Origin: an uncultured Collinsella sp.
Lineage (GTDB): Bacteria; Actinomycetota; Coriobacteriia; Coriobacteriales; Coriobacteriaceae
NCBI GenBank assembly: GCA_934654625.1
Contig: CAKUGM010000001.1
Location: forward strand, 186,001 to 250,000
DNA: 64,000 nt
Reading direction: 5' to 3'
The notes beneath the pieces were generated by a model, which was not told the DNA's origin, did not search any database, and worked only from the letters and a program-made list of their open reading frames with translations. Positions 30,997 to 37,860 of the stretch are shown piece by piece (within the stretch, counting starts at the first letter, position 1; every line of letters starts with the position of its first letter). Position numbers and translations under genes: made by a program.

Positions 30997-31635
30997 ATGA
31001 GCATCGGTTCAAACATAAGACGCATCAGGGTTGCTCGCGACTTGACTCAGGAGGAGTTTGGCAAGATTGCTGGCGTCTCGGCGATGGCAGTATCTCAGTG
31101 GGAGAACGATCGAGCTGTGCCACGCATGGGCGCGGTCCAGGCCATCGCTGACCATTTCGGTTTGAATAAAGGCGAAATCATAGATGATGAGCCGACCGAC
31201 CTGCCCGACGGCGCCATGCCCGTGGTCCCGTCCTCCGCGACCGTCCCGCTGCTCACCATCGGGCGCGTCCACGCGGGTACCATGACGGACGAGGAGGAGG
31301 TCGCGCACCGCGTCGAGGTCCCCGCCTCGGTGTGCGAGAACCACCCGCGCGCCTTCGCGCTGGAGGTCGAGGGGGACTGCATGGACCGCGTCATACCGGA
31401 GGGCAGCCACGTGCTGGTCGACCCGGACCGCGAGCCGGGCAACGGCTCCATCGCGGTGGTCGAGACCGAGGCGTACCGCGCGGTCATGCGCCGCTGGTAC
31501 CGGGGGAGCAGCACGCTGATGCTCACGGCCGACAGCCACGCCGAGCAGGAGGACATGGTCTTCGGGCCGGAGGACGGCCCCGTGCGCGTCGTCGGCACGG
31601 TGGTGTGGTGGCAGGCCCCGGCGGAGATGGAGTAG
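30997..31635 (+). CDS. CI-like phage repressor with S24 domain, catalytic Ser and Lys replaced
   Basis: 212 residues: XRE helix-turn-helix at 1-60 (LTQEEFGKIAGVSAMAVSQWE), linker, and a LexA/S24 domain at 85-205. The S24 nucleophile position reads GDCM (Cys128 for Ser), and the usual Lys position reads VMRRW (Met164). The Ala-Gly scissile pair (93-94) is present. GAGAGG lies before ATG 30997. It should hold lysogeny by binding the operators just upstream; RecA-driven self-cleavage is doubtful. Confidence 0.85.
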   Translation: MSIGSNIRRIRVARDLTQEEFGKIAGVSAMAVSQWENDRAVPRMGAVQAIADHFGLNKGEIIDDEPTDLPDGAMPVVPSSATVPLLTIGRVHAGTMTDEEEVAHRVEVPASVCENHPRAFALEVEGDCMDRVIPEGSHVLVDPDREPGNGSIAVVETEAYRAVMRRWYRGSSTLMLTADSHAEQEDMVFGPEDGPVRVVGTVVWWQAPAEME

Positions 31636-31640
31636 AGGAT

Positions 31641-32150
31641 ATGGTGAAGATGCTCGGGCTCGATGATGTGCGTCGCGAGACAAGGGCCCTTCTGGAGATG
31701 GAGAAGGACGTCGTGTCGGGCGTCTACAGCTATCGATGGCCGGCCCCTGGGCGGAAGCTGTGCTTGGACCTCTATGCGAAAGAGGACAAGTCGCTGAAGT
31801 TCTACCTCGACATAATCGAGGGCAAGAGGTCGTCATCGATCGTCGTCGGACTGACTCCGCCGCGCAAGACGACGATGCAAAACCGGTTGGCGGATACTGC
31901 GATCTTGAGAATCGACCGCACCGACGAACCTGATACGATGATTCACAGAAACCCGGACGGTAAGCGAATCGTCGGCTCGCACATGCACATCGACATTAAC
32001 GGCTCTGGTGCTAAATGGGCTGTTCCCCTGTCCGAGCAAACAGTTATATTGGGCGCAGGAGGAATGGATGTGCCGCAGTTATTCTGGTCGTTCCTCGATG
32101 TCTGCCACATCAATGAGAAACTGGAAGTAGAGCAATCGCTGGGGGTGTGA
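31641..32150 (+). CDS. DUF6978-like protein, first gene of lysogenic cargo pair
   Basis: 169 residues starting at ATG 31641, 5 nt after the repressor stop. The sequence (LKFYLDIIEGKRSSSIVVGL, ADTAILRIDRTDEPDTMIHRNPDG, HMHIDINGSGAKWA) resembles DUF6978, a small protein family often paired with DUF1828/DUF1829 proteins. HRNPDG and the HMHI group look like conserved active or binding sites. It is co-transcribed with the repressor, so expressed in the lysogen. Superinfection defence is one possible role, by context only. Confidence 0.6.
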   Translation: MVKMLGLDDVRRETRALLEMEKDVVSGVYSYRWPAPGRKLCLDLYAKEDKSLKFYLDIIEGKRSSSIVVGLTPPRKTTMQNRLADTAILRIDRTDEPDTMIHRNPDGKRIVGSHMHIDINGSGAKWAVPLSEQTVILGAGGMDVPQLFWSFLDVCHINEKLEVEQSLGV

Positions 32151-32151
32151 C

Positions 32152-32928
32152 ATGAAGGTTGAAGATGCCGGCGCGATCATCGATAGCTACACGGATTTCA
32201 TCAGGGCCAACATGATCGCGACCCAGCAGGGCGACGGAGTGTGTATCACCACTCCTATGCTCAACAGGAACAACGACTGCATGAACGTCTATGTCGGAGA
32301 ATCGGACTCTGGCGGTCTTGTGTTCACGGATCTCGGCGAGACCATCGGGGACCTCGAACTGTCGGGCTTCTCCCTGACAGGCCAGCGAACGGAGAAGCTT
32401 GAGAGCATCCTCGCGGGGTTCGGTGTCGAGCGGTCCGACGGGGAGCTTCTCGTGCGCGCGTCCCAAAGCGAGGCCGCAATCCGCCTCAACATGCTGCTCC
32501 AGGCTATGGCGTCGGTCGATGACATGTACCTGCTCTCGCGCGGCGGCGTGCGCAACCTGTTCGCCGAGGATATCGGCGCATGGATGATGGACAACGACAT
32601 CTCGTGCGTGCCAGGCCCGTCTTTCAACGGAAGGTCCGGCATGCCGTATAAATTCGACTACGCCATCGGGCAGAACAGGCGCCATCCGATGAGGCTCATC
32701 AAGGCGGTGAACAATCCGTGCCGCAACGGCATCCAAAACGCGCTGTTCGGATGGGAGGACGTCAAGGCGTCACGAACCGACTGCGAGGGCTATGTCTTCC
32801 TCAACTCGCATAACACAAGAGACGGCGTGGTGCCGCGTGAGTCCGTCGAGGCGTGCCGGAACTACGGGCTCAAGCCAGTCATCTGGGGACAGAACGAGTC
32901 GGATTTCATCGACGACCTCGCTGCATAG
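32152..32928 (+). CDS. DUF1828/DUF1829-like protein, second gene of cargo pair
   Basis: 258 residues, one base after the previous stop. N-terminal half (VCITTPMLNRNNDCMNVYVG, GLVFTDLGETIGDLELSGFS) fits DUF1828; the second half (YKFDYAIGQNRRHPMRLIKAVNNP, YVFLNSHN) fits DUF1829. The family shows nuclease-like D...DYAI...K spacing but I cannot prove catalysis. Pairing with the DUF6978-like gene suggests one functional unit carried by the prophage. Confidence 0.62.
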   Translation: MKVEDAGAIIDSYTDFIRANMIATQQGDGVCITTPMLNRNNDCMNVYVGESDSGGLVFTDLGETIGDLELSGFSLTGQRTEKLESILAGFGVERSDGELLVRASQSEAAIRLNMLLQAMASVDDMYLLSRGGVRNLFAEDIGAWMMDNDISCVPGPSFNGRSGMPYKFDYAIGQNRRHPMRLIKAVNNPCRNGIQNALFGWEDVKASRTDCEGYVFLNSHNTRDGVVPRESVEACRNYGLKPVIWGQNESDFIDDLAA

Positions 32929-32944
32929 AAAAGCCCCGGATTTT

Positions 32945-32970
32945 TAAAGGCGTCGAATTCGACGCCTTTA
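32945..32970. repeat. perfect 26-bp palindrome
   Basis: TAAAGGCGTCGAA and its exact complement meet at an EcoRI-type GAATTC centre, 17 bp after the DUF1828-like gene. It could act as a bidirectional transcription stop (weak T-runs) or as a protein-binding site. Confidence 0.7.
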
Positions 32971-33022
32971 GGGAGCAGGCTGGTCGATGGGGGGACAGGC
33001 GAGTCCATCAAATTAGATTGAC

Positions 33023-33068
33023 GGACATGAAACGTACTTCATGTCCCGCCAATCAATTGGTGGGACAT
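33023..33068. promoter_or_regulatory. two overlapping, mutually exclusive hairpins upstream of integrase
   Basis: GGACATGAA/TTCATGTCC (33023-33031 with 33038-33046) is a perfect 9-bp hairpin. Its 3' arm overlaps the 5' arm of a 12-bp stem ATGTCCCGCCAA/TTGGTGGGACAT (33041-33052 with 33057-33068, one G-T pair). Only one can form at a time. They lie 110 bp before the integrase. This arrangement is like a regulatory RNA switch, or it may hold integrase arm sites. Confidence 0.5.
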
Positions 33069-33179
33069 CGATCGGGCCTTAAGTCACACAAAAATAGGCC
33101 CCGCGCATACGGGCTGCAACCCTGCGCGAGGCCATGCAAGTACCAACCGAATACACGGAAGGCAAGGTGATTGTACATC

Positions 33180-34292
33180 ATGGCGGTCCGGAAGCTGAAG
33201 AGCGGCAAGTGGGCGGCCGACGTCACGGTCGGCGTCAAGTGGGACGGATCGCGCGACAGGCGCGTGGAGACGTACCCGACCAAGGGGCAGGCCCGCAAGG
33301 CGGAGACCCGCCTGTTCATGGAGAAGGAGCGACTGCGCGGGCGCGTCACGGCGCGCATCACGCTGGCGGAGTTCGTCGACGAGGTGTACTGGCCCCAGAA
33401 GGCGGGCCTGCGCGCGAACACGCGGCAGGGCTACGAGCGCGACCTGAGGCTGCGCATCCTGCCCGCGCTGGGCAACATGGAGATCGAGCAGATAAACAAG
33501 CTGAACATACAGCGCATGATATCGGTGTGCCCCACGCGCAAGACGGCGACCAACGCCCGCGAGACGCTGTCCTCGGTGCTGGGGTGCGCCGTCGAGATGG
33601 GCATGATTCCCGCGAACCCCGCGTCGTTCCGCTACACGTACCCCGGCGACGGCGCGGCCGACCCCGAGCGCGGCGGCGTGTGGCTCACCACCTTCGCCGA
33701 GCACATGCGCCTGCTGGGCCTCCTGCGCGAGACGCAGCCGGGCTCGTGCGTCGAGCGCATCTGCGTGATCGGGCTGTGCGAGGGGCTGCGCAAGGGCGAG
33801 GTGCTCGCCCTGCGCTGGGAGGACGTCGACCTCGCGCGGCGCGAGCTCACGGTGCGCGGGACCTACACCCAGGGCATCGGCGGCGCCCACGAGACCGGCC
33901 CGAAGAACCGCAACGCCCGGCGCACCATCCCGCTGCGCGCCTACGCGGCGGAGCGCATGGCGGCGTGGGGGCCAGGCGAGGGGCCGATCGTCTCCGGGAC
34001 GGGCGGCGGGCTGCTGAGCCCCGTCACGGCGGGGGAGCGCATGCGCCGCTTCACGGCGGGGAGCTACCCCGACGGGGAGCCGCTGCCGCGCGTGACCATG
34101 GCGAGCCTGCGCCACAGCTTCGCGACGGCGTGCGTGAACGAGGGCATGGAGGTCTCCAAGCTGTCGCGCATCATGGGGCACGCGGACATCAAGACCACGA
34201 TGCGCTACTACGTGCGCCAGAAGCTCGGCGACCTCAAGGCGGCGGTCGACGCCATGGACGGTGCGCGCGATAAAACCGACAAGTCTTTATAA
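33180..34292 (+). CDS. int: tyrosine-family phage integrase
   Basis: 370 residues from ATG 33180 (AAGG upstream; an upstream TTG at 33171 is less likely). N-terminal arm-binding domain (VRKLKSGKWAADVTVG), core-binding domain near 62-150, catalytic domain after 170. Arg204 (GLRKGE), Arg311 (SLRHSF), His334 (MGHADIKTT) and Tyr343 or 344 are placed as expected. The His of the usual H-x-x-R box is Ala308. It integrates the prophage at the tRNA site about 800 bp downstream. Confidence 0.92.
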   Translation: MAVRKLKSGKWAADVTVGVKWDGSRDRRVETYPTKGQARKAETRLFMEKERLRGRVTARITLAEFVDEVYWPQKAGLRANTRQGYERDLRLRILPALGNMEIEQINKLNIQRMISVCPTRKTATNARETLSSVLGCAVEMGMIPANPASFRYTYPGDGAADPERGGVWLTTFAEHMRLLGLLRETQPGSCVERICVIGLCEGLRKGEVLALRWEDVDLARRELTVRGTYTQGIGGAHETGPKNRNARRTIPLRAYAAERMAAWGPGEGPIVSGTGGGLLSPVTAGERMRRFTAGSYPDGEPLPRVTMASLRHSFATACVNEGMEVSKLSRIMGHADIKTTMRYYVRQKLGDLKAAVDAMDGARDKTDKSL

Positions 34293-34295
34293 TTA

Positions 34296-34323
34296 TGTTG
34301 CATTTTATTGGCAAGTGTTTATA
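34296..34323 (+). promoter_or_regulatory. hicAB promoter with flanking direct repeats
   Basis: TTGCAT (34296-34301) and TATAAT (34318-34323) are spaced by 16 nt. AAGTCTTTATAATTAT (34279-34294) is repeated as AAGTGTTTATAATTTAT (34311-34327), likely HicB operator half-repeats. The integrase stop lies within the first copy. Confidence 0.7.
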
Positions 34324-34346
34324 ATTTATAGGCGAAGGGAGGAACG

Positions 34347-34535
34347 ATGCCCACGGAACAGGAAGTCAGGCACGTGCTCAAGCGCCTGAAAAAGGAGGGA
34401 TGGGAGCTCGAGAGCGGAAAGGGGAGCCACGTGGTCGCCAGGAAAGACGGCAAGATGGTGACGGTACCCACTGCAAAGCGCGAGATACCCATCGGGACGT
34501 ACAGGAACATAGCCAAGGGCGCGGGCTGGAAGTAG
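34347..34535 (+). CDS. hicA: HicA-family mRNA interferase toxin
   Basis: 62 residues with the double-stranded RNA-binding-like fold: EVRHVLKRLKKEGWELESGKGSHVVARKDG, including His28 in the GSH motif, which is catalytic in HicA toxins. GAAGGGAGGAACG precedes ATG 34347. Acts with HicB encoded next door. Position between integrase and the attachment site suggests a prophage stabiliser. Confidence 0.88.
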   Translation: MPTEQEVRHVLKRLKKEGWELESGKGSHVVARKDGKMVTVPTAKREIPIGTYRNIAKGAGWK

Positions 34536-34564
34536 GCCCGCCCCGAAAGGGGCATCGAACAGAT

Positions 34565-35014
34565 ATGGGAAAGTACATCTACCAGGTGCTGCTGACGCCC
34601 GAGGAAGATGGCGGGTACAGCGTCGAGGTCCCGGACCTGCCCGGGTGCTTCACCTACGGGGACACCTACGAGGAGGCCGCGCTCATGGCGGCTGACGCGG
34701 CGCGGACCTATGTCGCGTCGCTCCTGAAGCACGGCGACGAGGTTCCCGCACCGACCGTGCGCGACGCGGGCGGCCAGACCCTCATGGTGTTCTTCGAGGC
34801 GGAGGAGAGCTACATCGTGGACGGCGAAACGGTCTCGGCCGCCAAGGCGTCCCGCATGCTCGGGGTGAGCGCCGGGCGCGTGACGCACATGCTCGACTCG
34901 GGCATCCTGGACGGGTTCCGCAGGGGCCGCAGGACGTACGTCTCCGTGAAGTCCATCGAGAAAAGGCTGGCATCCAACCCCGGCGCAGGGAGGCCCAAGA
35001 CGGCCGTCGCATAG
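34565..35014 (+). CDS. hicB: HicB-family antitoxin with C-terminal HTH
   Basis: 149 residues from ATG 34565. N-terminal partial RNase H-like domain (YQVLLTPEEDGGYSVEVPDLPGCFTYG, the HicB signature) and a C-terminal helix-turn-helix (VSAAKASRMLGVSAGRVTHML). The latter should bind the hicAB promoter. It neutralises HicA. Confidence 0.88.
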   Translation: MGKYIYQVLLTPEEDGGYSVEVPDLPGCFTYGDTYEEAALMAADAARTYVASLLKHGDEVPAPTVRDAGGQTLMVFFEAEESYIVDGETVSAAKASRMLGVSAGRVTHMLDSGILDGFRRGRRTYVSVKSIEKRLASNPGAGRPKTAVA

Positions 35015-35070
35015 CACGCAATCGGCCGTGCTTGGCAATCGATGGCAATCGTTTTAGACGTAACCGCAGG

Positions 35071-35115
35071 TAGACGGCTTGTCATGCTGGGGTTCGAATC
35101 CCCAGCTCTCCGCCA
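35071..35115 (+). tRNA. 3' part of a serine-type tRNA at prophage/chromosome junction
   Basis: TGGGG-TTCGAAT-CCCCA is a perfect T-arm, followed by GCTCTCC (acceptor 3' strand), G and CCA ending at 35115. A GACGGCTTGTC stretch before it looks like a long variable arm, so class II (Ser). No matching 5' half (GGAGAGC...) is found just upstream, so this is a fragment produced or carried by integration, not a whole tRNA gene. Confidence 0.7.
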
Positions 35116-35211
35116 GTTTGACTTGGAAAGGACGTCCACCCGGGCGTCCTTTTTCCGTTTGAAGGAAACGGGGGATTCGAACCCGAGAGAGTGCGGAGCT
35201 GAGTCAACGCG
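35096..35211. repeat. direct repeat copy A at integration site (about 116 bp)
   Basis: Begins GAATCCCCAGCTCTCCGCCA (tRNA 3' end), runs through the stem-loop terminator, and ends ...GAGTCAACGCG. It is almost identical to copy B at 35281-35397, apart from a few changes after the T-run. Probably attachment-site material. Confidence 0.75.
35128..35154 (+). terminator. tRNA terminator, copy A
   Basis: AAGGACGTCC (35128-35137), loop ACCC, GGGCGTCCTT (35142-35151) with a T-run of five. The same hairpin is present in copy B about 186 bp further on. Confidence 0.8.
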
Positions 35212-35280
35212 TGAGCGTTGGCCAGCGCAGCACGCAAGGCGCGGAGGCGCCGCAGCGGTGCGGCATGCGCATGCATGCCG

Positions 35281-35397
35281 GAATCCCCAGCTCTCCGCCA
35301 GTTTGACTTGGAAAGGACGTCCACCCGGGCGTCCTTTTTCCGTTTTGGAGGAGACGGGGGATTCGAACCCGAGAGAGTGCGGAGCTGAGTCAACGCG
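35281..35397. repeat. direct repeat copy B at integration site (about 117 bp)
   Basis: Second copy of the tRNA 3' end (only from GAATCCCC on), terminator and following 50 bp. Copies are 70 bp apart (35212-35280). In both, a second T-arm-like GGGGGATTCGAACCC faces the other way. This 390-bp stretch (35015-35405) holds no gene, only tRNA and attachment remnants. Confidence 0.75.
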
Positions 35398-35405
35398 CTC
35401 GCTCA

Positions 35406-36395
35406 TTACGAAGCGATGACGATATCGCTGCGATGCGCCCGAATGGCATCCCAGGTGAAAAGTCCGATCAGCTCCTCCGCGCTGCGCGGCTCGGCATCCG
35501 GGGTGATGCCGGCAAGATGCGCGATGTATCCCAAGAGCGCCGCAGGCGAGCCGAATCGTTCGCGAAGCTCGTCCATGCCGCAATCGTGGTCGCGCTTGGA
35601 AAGGCGACGTCCGTCGGCGGCGACAAGCAGTGGCACATGGGCATAGTGCGGATGGGGATAGCCCAGCAGGTTCTGCAAATAAATTTGGCGCGGAGTGGAA
35701 GAGAGCAGGTCGTTGCCGCGCACGACTTCGGTGACGCCCATGGCGGCATCGTCCACTACGACTGCGAGCTGGTAGGCGAATATGCCGTCGCTGCGTCGGA
35801 TGAGAAAATCGCCGCATTCGGCGGCAAGCGCCTCGCACTGCGCGCCGTAAACACGGTCGACGAATTCGACGACATCGGAATCGTCTTCGACTCCGGGGAC
35901 GCGCAGGCGCGTTGCGGGTGGCCGCACGGCCGCGCGTCGTGCGATCTCGGCGGGCGAGAGACCGCGGCACGTGCCTGCATAGATGGGGGTGCCGTCACTC
36001 GCGTGTGGAGCGCTTGCGGCGTGGAGTTCGGCCCTTGTGCAGAAACAGGGATAGGTAAGCTCGGATGCAGCGAGCCTGTCCAGGGCCTCCTCGTATAAGG
36101 CAGTGCGGTCGCGTTGGTAGAAAGGGCCTTCGTCCCAGTCCAGGCCAAGCCAACGGAGGTCTTCGATAAACAGTTCTGACCACCGAGGGTTCTGACAGCG
36201 CGTATCGAGGTCTTCGATGCGCAAAACCATGCGGCCGCCCTGCCTGCGCACCGAAAGCCATGCCATGAGGGCGGAGAAGATGTTGCCCAGATGCATGCGT
36301 CCGGAAGGCGAGGGCGCAAAACGTCCCACGACAGGGGTTTCAAAAACGCCCATCGACGCGTCTTGCCCATTGATATGTCCTTGAGAGATTTCCAT
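35406..36395 (-). CDS. gluQ: glutamyl-Q tRNA(Asp) synthetase
   Basis: 329 residues, class I aminoacyl-tRNA synthetase catalytic domain without anticodon-binding part: APSPSGRMHLGN (HIGH-type), CFCTRAEL...TCRG zinc site, DDAAMGVTEVVRGNDLL, and RRLSKRDHD (KMSKS-type). It attaches Glu to queuosine in tRNA-Asp. The start may be ATG 36395 (TATACT lies only ~10 nt upstream, so possibly leaderless) or Met15 at 36353. First chromosomal gene beyond the prophage. Confidence 0.93.
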   Translation of the reverse strand: MEISQGHINGQDASMGVFETPVVGRFAPSPSGRMHLGNIFSALMAWLSVRRQGGRMVLRIEDLDTRCQNPRWSELFIEDLRWLGLDWDEGPFYQRDRTALYEEALDRLAASELTYPCFCTRAELHAASAPHASDGTPIYAGTCRGLSPAEIARRAAVRPPATRLRVPGVEDDSDVVEFVDRVYGAQCEALAAECGDFLIRRSDGIFAYQLAVVVDDAAMGVTEVVRGNDLLSSTPRQIYLQNLLGYPHPHYAHVPLLVAADGRRLSKRDHDCGMDELRERFGSPAALLGYIAHLAGITPDAEPRSAEELIGLFTWDAIRAHRSDIVIAS

Positions 36396-36547
36396 GTCGC
36401 TCAGTATAGAGGTTTGAGCGCGCCTGCGGGCTTTTCATGGCTATTTGGCACCTCGATGCCGAGTCCGCTTTCGCCGCAATCCGTACGATGGCGCGGGGCG
36501 CATGCGAGTATACTGTGCTCTCAATGTGGAATGGAGGTGCATGCACG

Positions 36548-37750
36548 ATGATTAACTGGCTGATACGTCGTTTGGTGGCGCAGCCGGAAGGCGAGCTTTT
36601 GGATGCCGCGGCGCGCACGCGTGCCGGCTTGGCCGCTGGCATCATCTGCATTTGCTGCAATATCGTGCTGTGCGTGAGCAAGGGCGTCGTCGGGTTGCTC
36701 ACAGGCGCTGTGTCGCTTGTGGCCGATGCCGTCAACAACCTTTCTGACGCATCGAGCAATATCGTGAGTCTACTGGGCTTTCGCCTGGCGGCTCGTCCCG
36801 CGGATGCAGGCCATCCGTACGGCCATGGACGCTTCGAATACCTGGCGGGCCTCAGCGTGGCCGTAATCGTGTGCGCCGTGGGTCTCAACTTGGTTACCGA
36901 ATCGGTGAATAAGCTGCTCAATCCGTCGTTTACCGAATACGGCACGGCATCGATGGTGGTGCTCATCCTTTCTATGGCAGTCAAATCGTGGATGGCGCTC
37001 TTCAATAAGCGCCTGGGGCGCCGTATCGACTCGGGAACGCTTCTCGCCACCGCTGTCGACTCCCGAAACGACGTGATCACTTCGGGCGCGGTCTTGGCCG
37101 CTGTGCTTATTTCCCGTGCTACGGGTATCGATCTTGATGGTTGGGCAGGCTTGGGCGTGGGCCTCTTCGTATGCGCCGGCGGCGTCGACTTGGTTCGCGA
37201 TACCGCAAGCCCCCTGCTGGGCCAGGCTCCAGACGAGGGCCTTGTGCAGCGCATCCACGCCAAGATCATGTCGTATCCCGGGGTTTTGGGCACGCATGAC
37301 CTCATGGTGCACGATTACGGCCCGGGCCGCCAGTTCGCGAGCGCGCATGTCGAGATGCCCGGCGAGCGCGATGCTTTTGCCAACCACGAGGTACTCGACA
37401 CCATCGAGCACGACATCGAGCGCGAGCTGGGCGTCGAGATAACCTTGCACTGCGATCCCGTTGTGACCGACGCTCCCGATGGCCTGGATTTGCGCTTGTG
37501 GCTCAATGAGCACGTTGCGGATATCGACCCGCGGCTTTCGGTTCATGACGTGCGCCAAAAGCGTGATTTCGTTGCATTTGACCTGGTGAGGCCTGTCGAT
37601 TTTGACATGGATGACGACGAGCTGCTTTCGCGCGTGAGCACGCTTGTGGGCGAAAAATGCCCCGGCGTTCCGTGTGTGGTGACGTTTGACGCCGGATATG
37701 TATCGCCGGTGAGCGACGGAAGCGTATTGCCGGATGACGGGAAGGACTGA
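36548..37750 (+). CDS. cation diffusion facilitator (CDF) metal exporter
   Basis: 400 residues from ATG 36548 (GGAGGTGCATGCACG upstream). Six membrane spans in the first 220 residues; metal site A: ADAVNNLSDA in span II and VDSRNDVITS in span V (Asp in place of the His of zinc types, as in Mn/Fe exporters). Cytosolic C-terminal domain from about 235, then a second domain (VRPVDFDMDDDELLSRV). Exports divalent metal against protons. Confidence 0.88.
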   Translation: MINWLIRRLVAQPEGELLDAAARTRAGLAAGIICICCNIVLCVSKGVVGLLTGAVSLVADAVNNLSDASSNIVSLLGFRLAARPADAGHPYGHGRFEYLAGLSVAVIVCAVGLNLVTESVNKLLNPSFTEYGTASMVVLILSMAVKSWMALFNKRLGRRIDSGTLLATAVDSRNDVITSGAVLAAVLISRATGIDLDGWAGLGVGLFVCAGGVDLVRDTASPLLGQAPDEGLVQRIHAKIMSYPGVLGTHDLMVHDYGPGRQFASAHVEMPGERDAFANHEVLDTIEHDIERELGVEITLHCDPVVTDAPDGLDLRLWLNEHVADIDPRLSVHDVRQKRDFVAFDLVRPVDFDMDDDELLSRVSTLVGEKCPGVPCVVTFDAGYVSPVSDGSVLPDDGKD

Positions 37751-37780
37751 CGCCCCTTCTTTGCCGGGGCGCTTCCTTTT
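37751..37780 (+). terminator. terminator after CDF gene
   Basis: CGCCCC (37751-37756) pairs with GGGGCG (37766-37771) and is followed by CTTCCTTTT. Confidence 0.7.
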
Positions 37781-37860
37781 CAAGGCGGGTGCGCACAAGC
37801 CCGAACCATCCCCGTGAGGCTACAATAGGGCCACGGATAACGCCGACGTTAGGATGTGCC

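Noticed and set aside
35010-35115. Complete tRNA-Ser or tmRNA gene
   Set aside because: The 3' end is convincing, but no 5' strand complementary to GCTCTCC and no D-arm or anticodon arm could be found upstream.
35042-35419. 125-aa frame across the tRNA repeats
   Set aside because: It reads through tRNA T-arm, terminator and repeat DNA; the repeated protein words come only from the DNA repeat.
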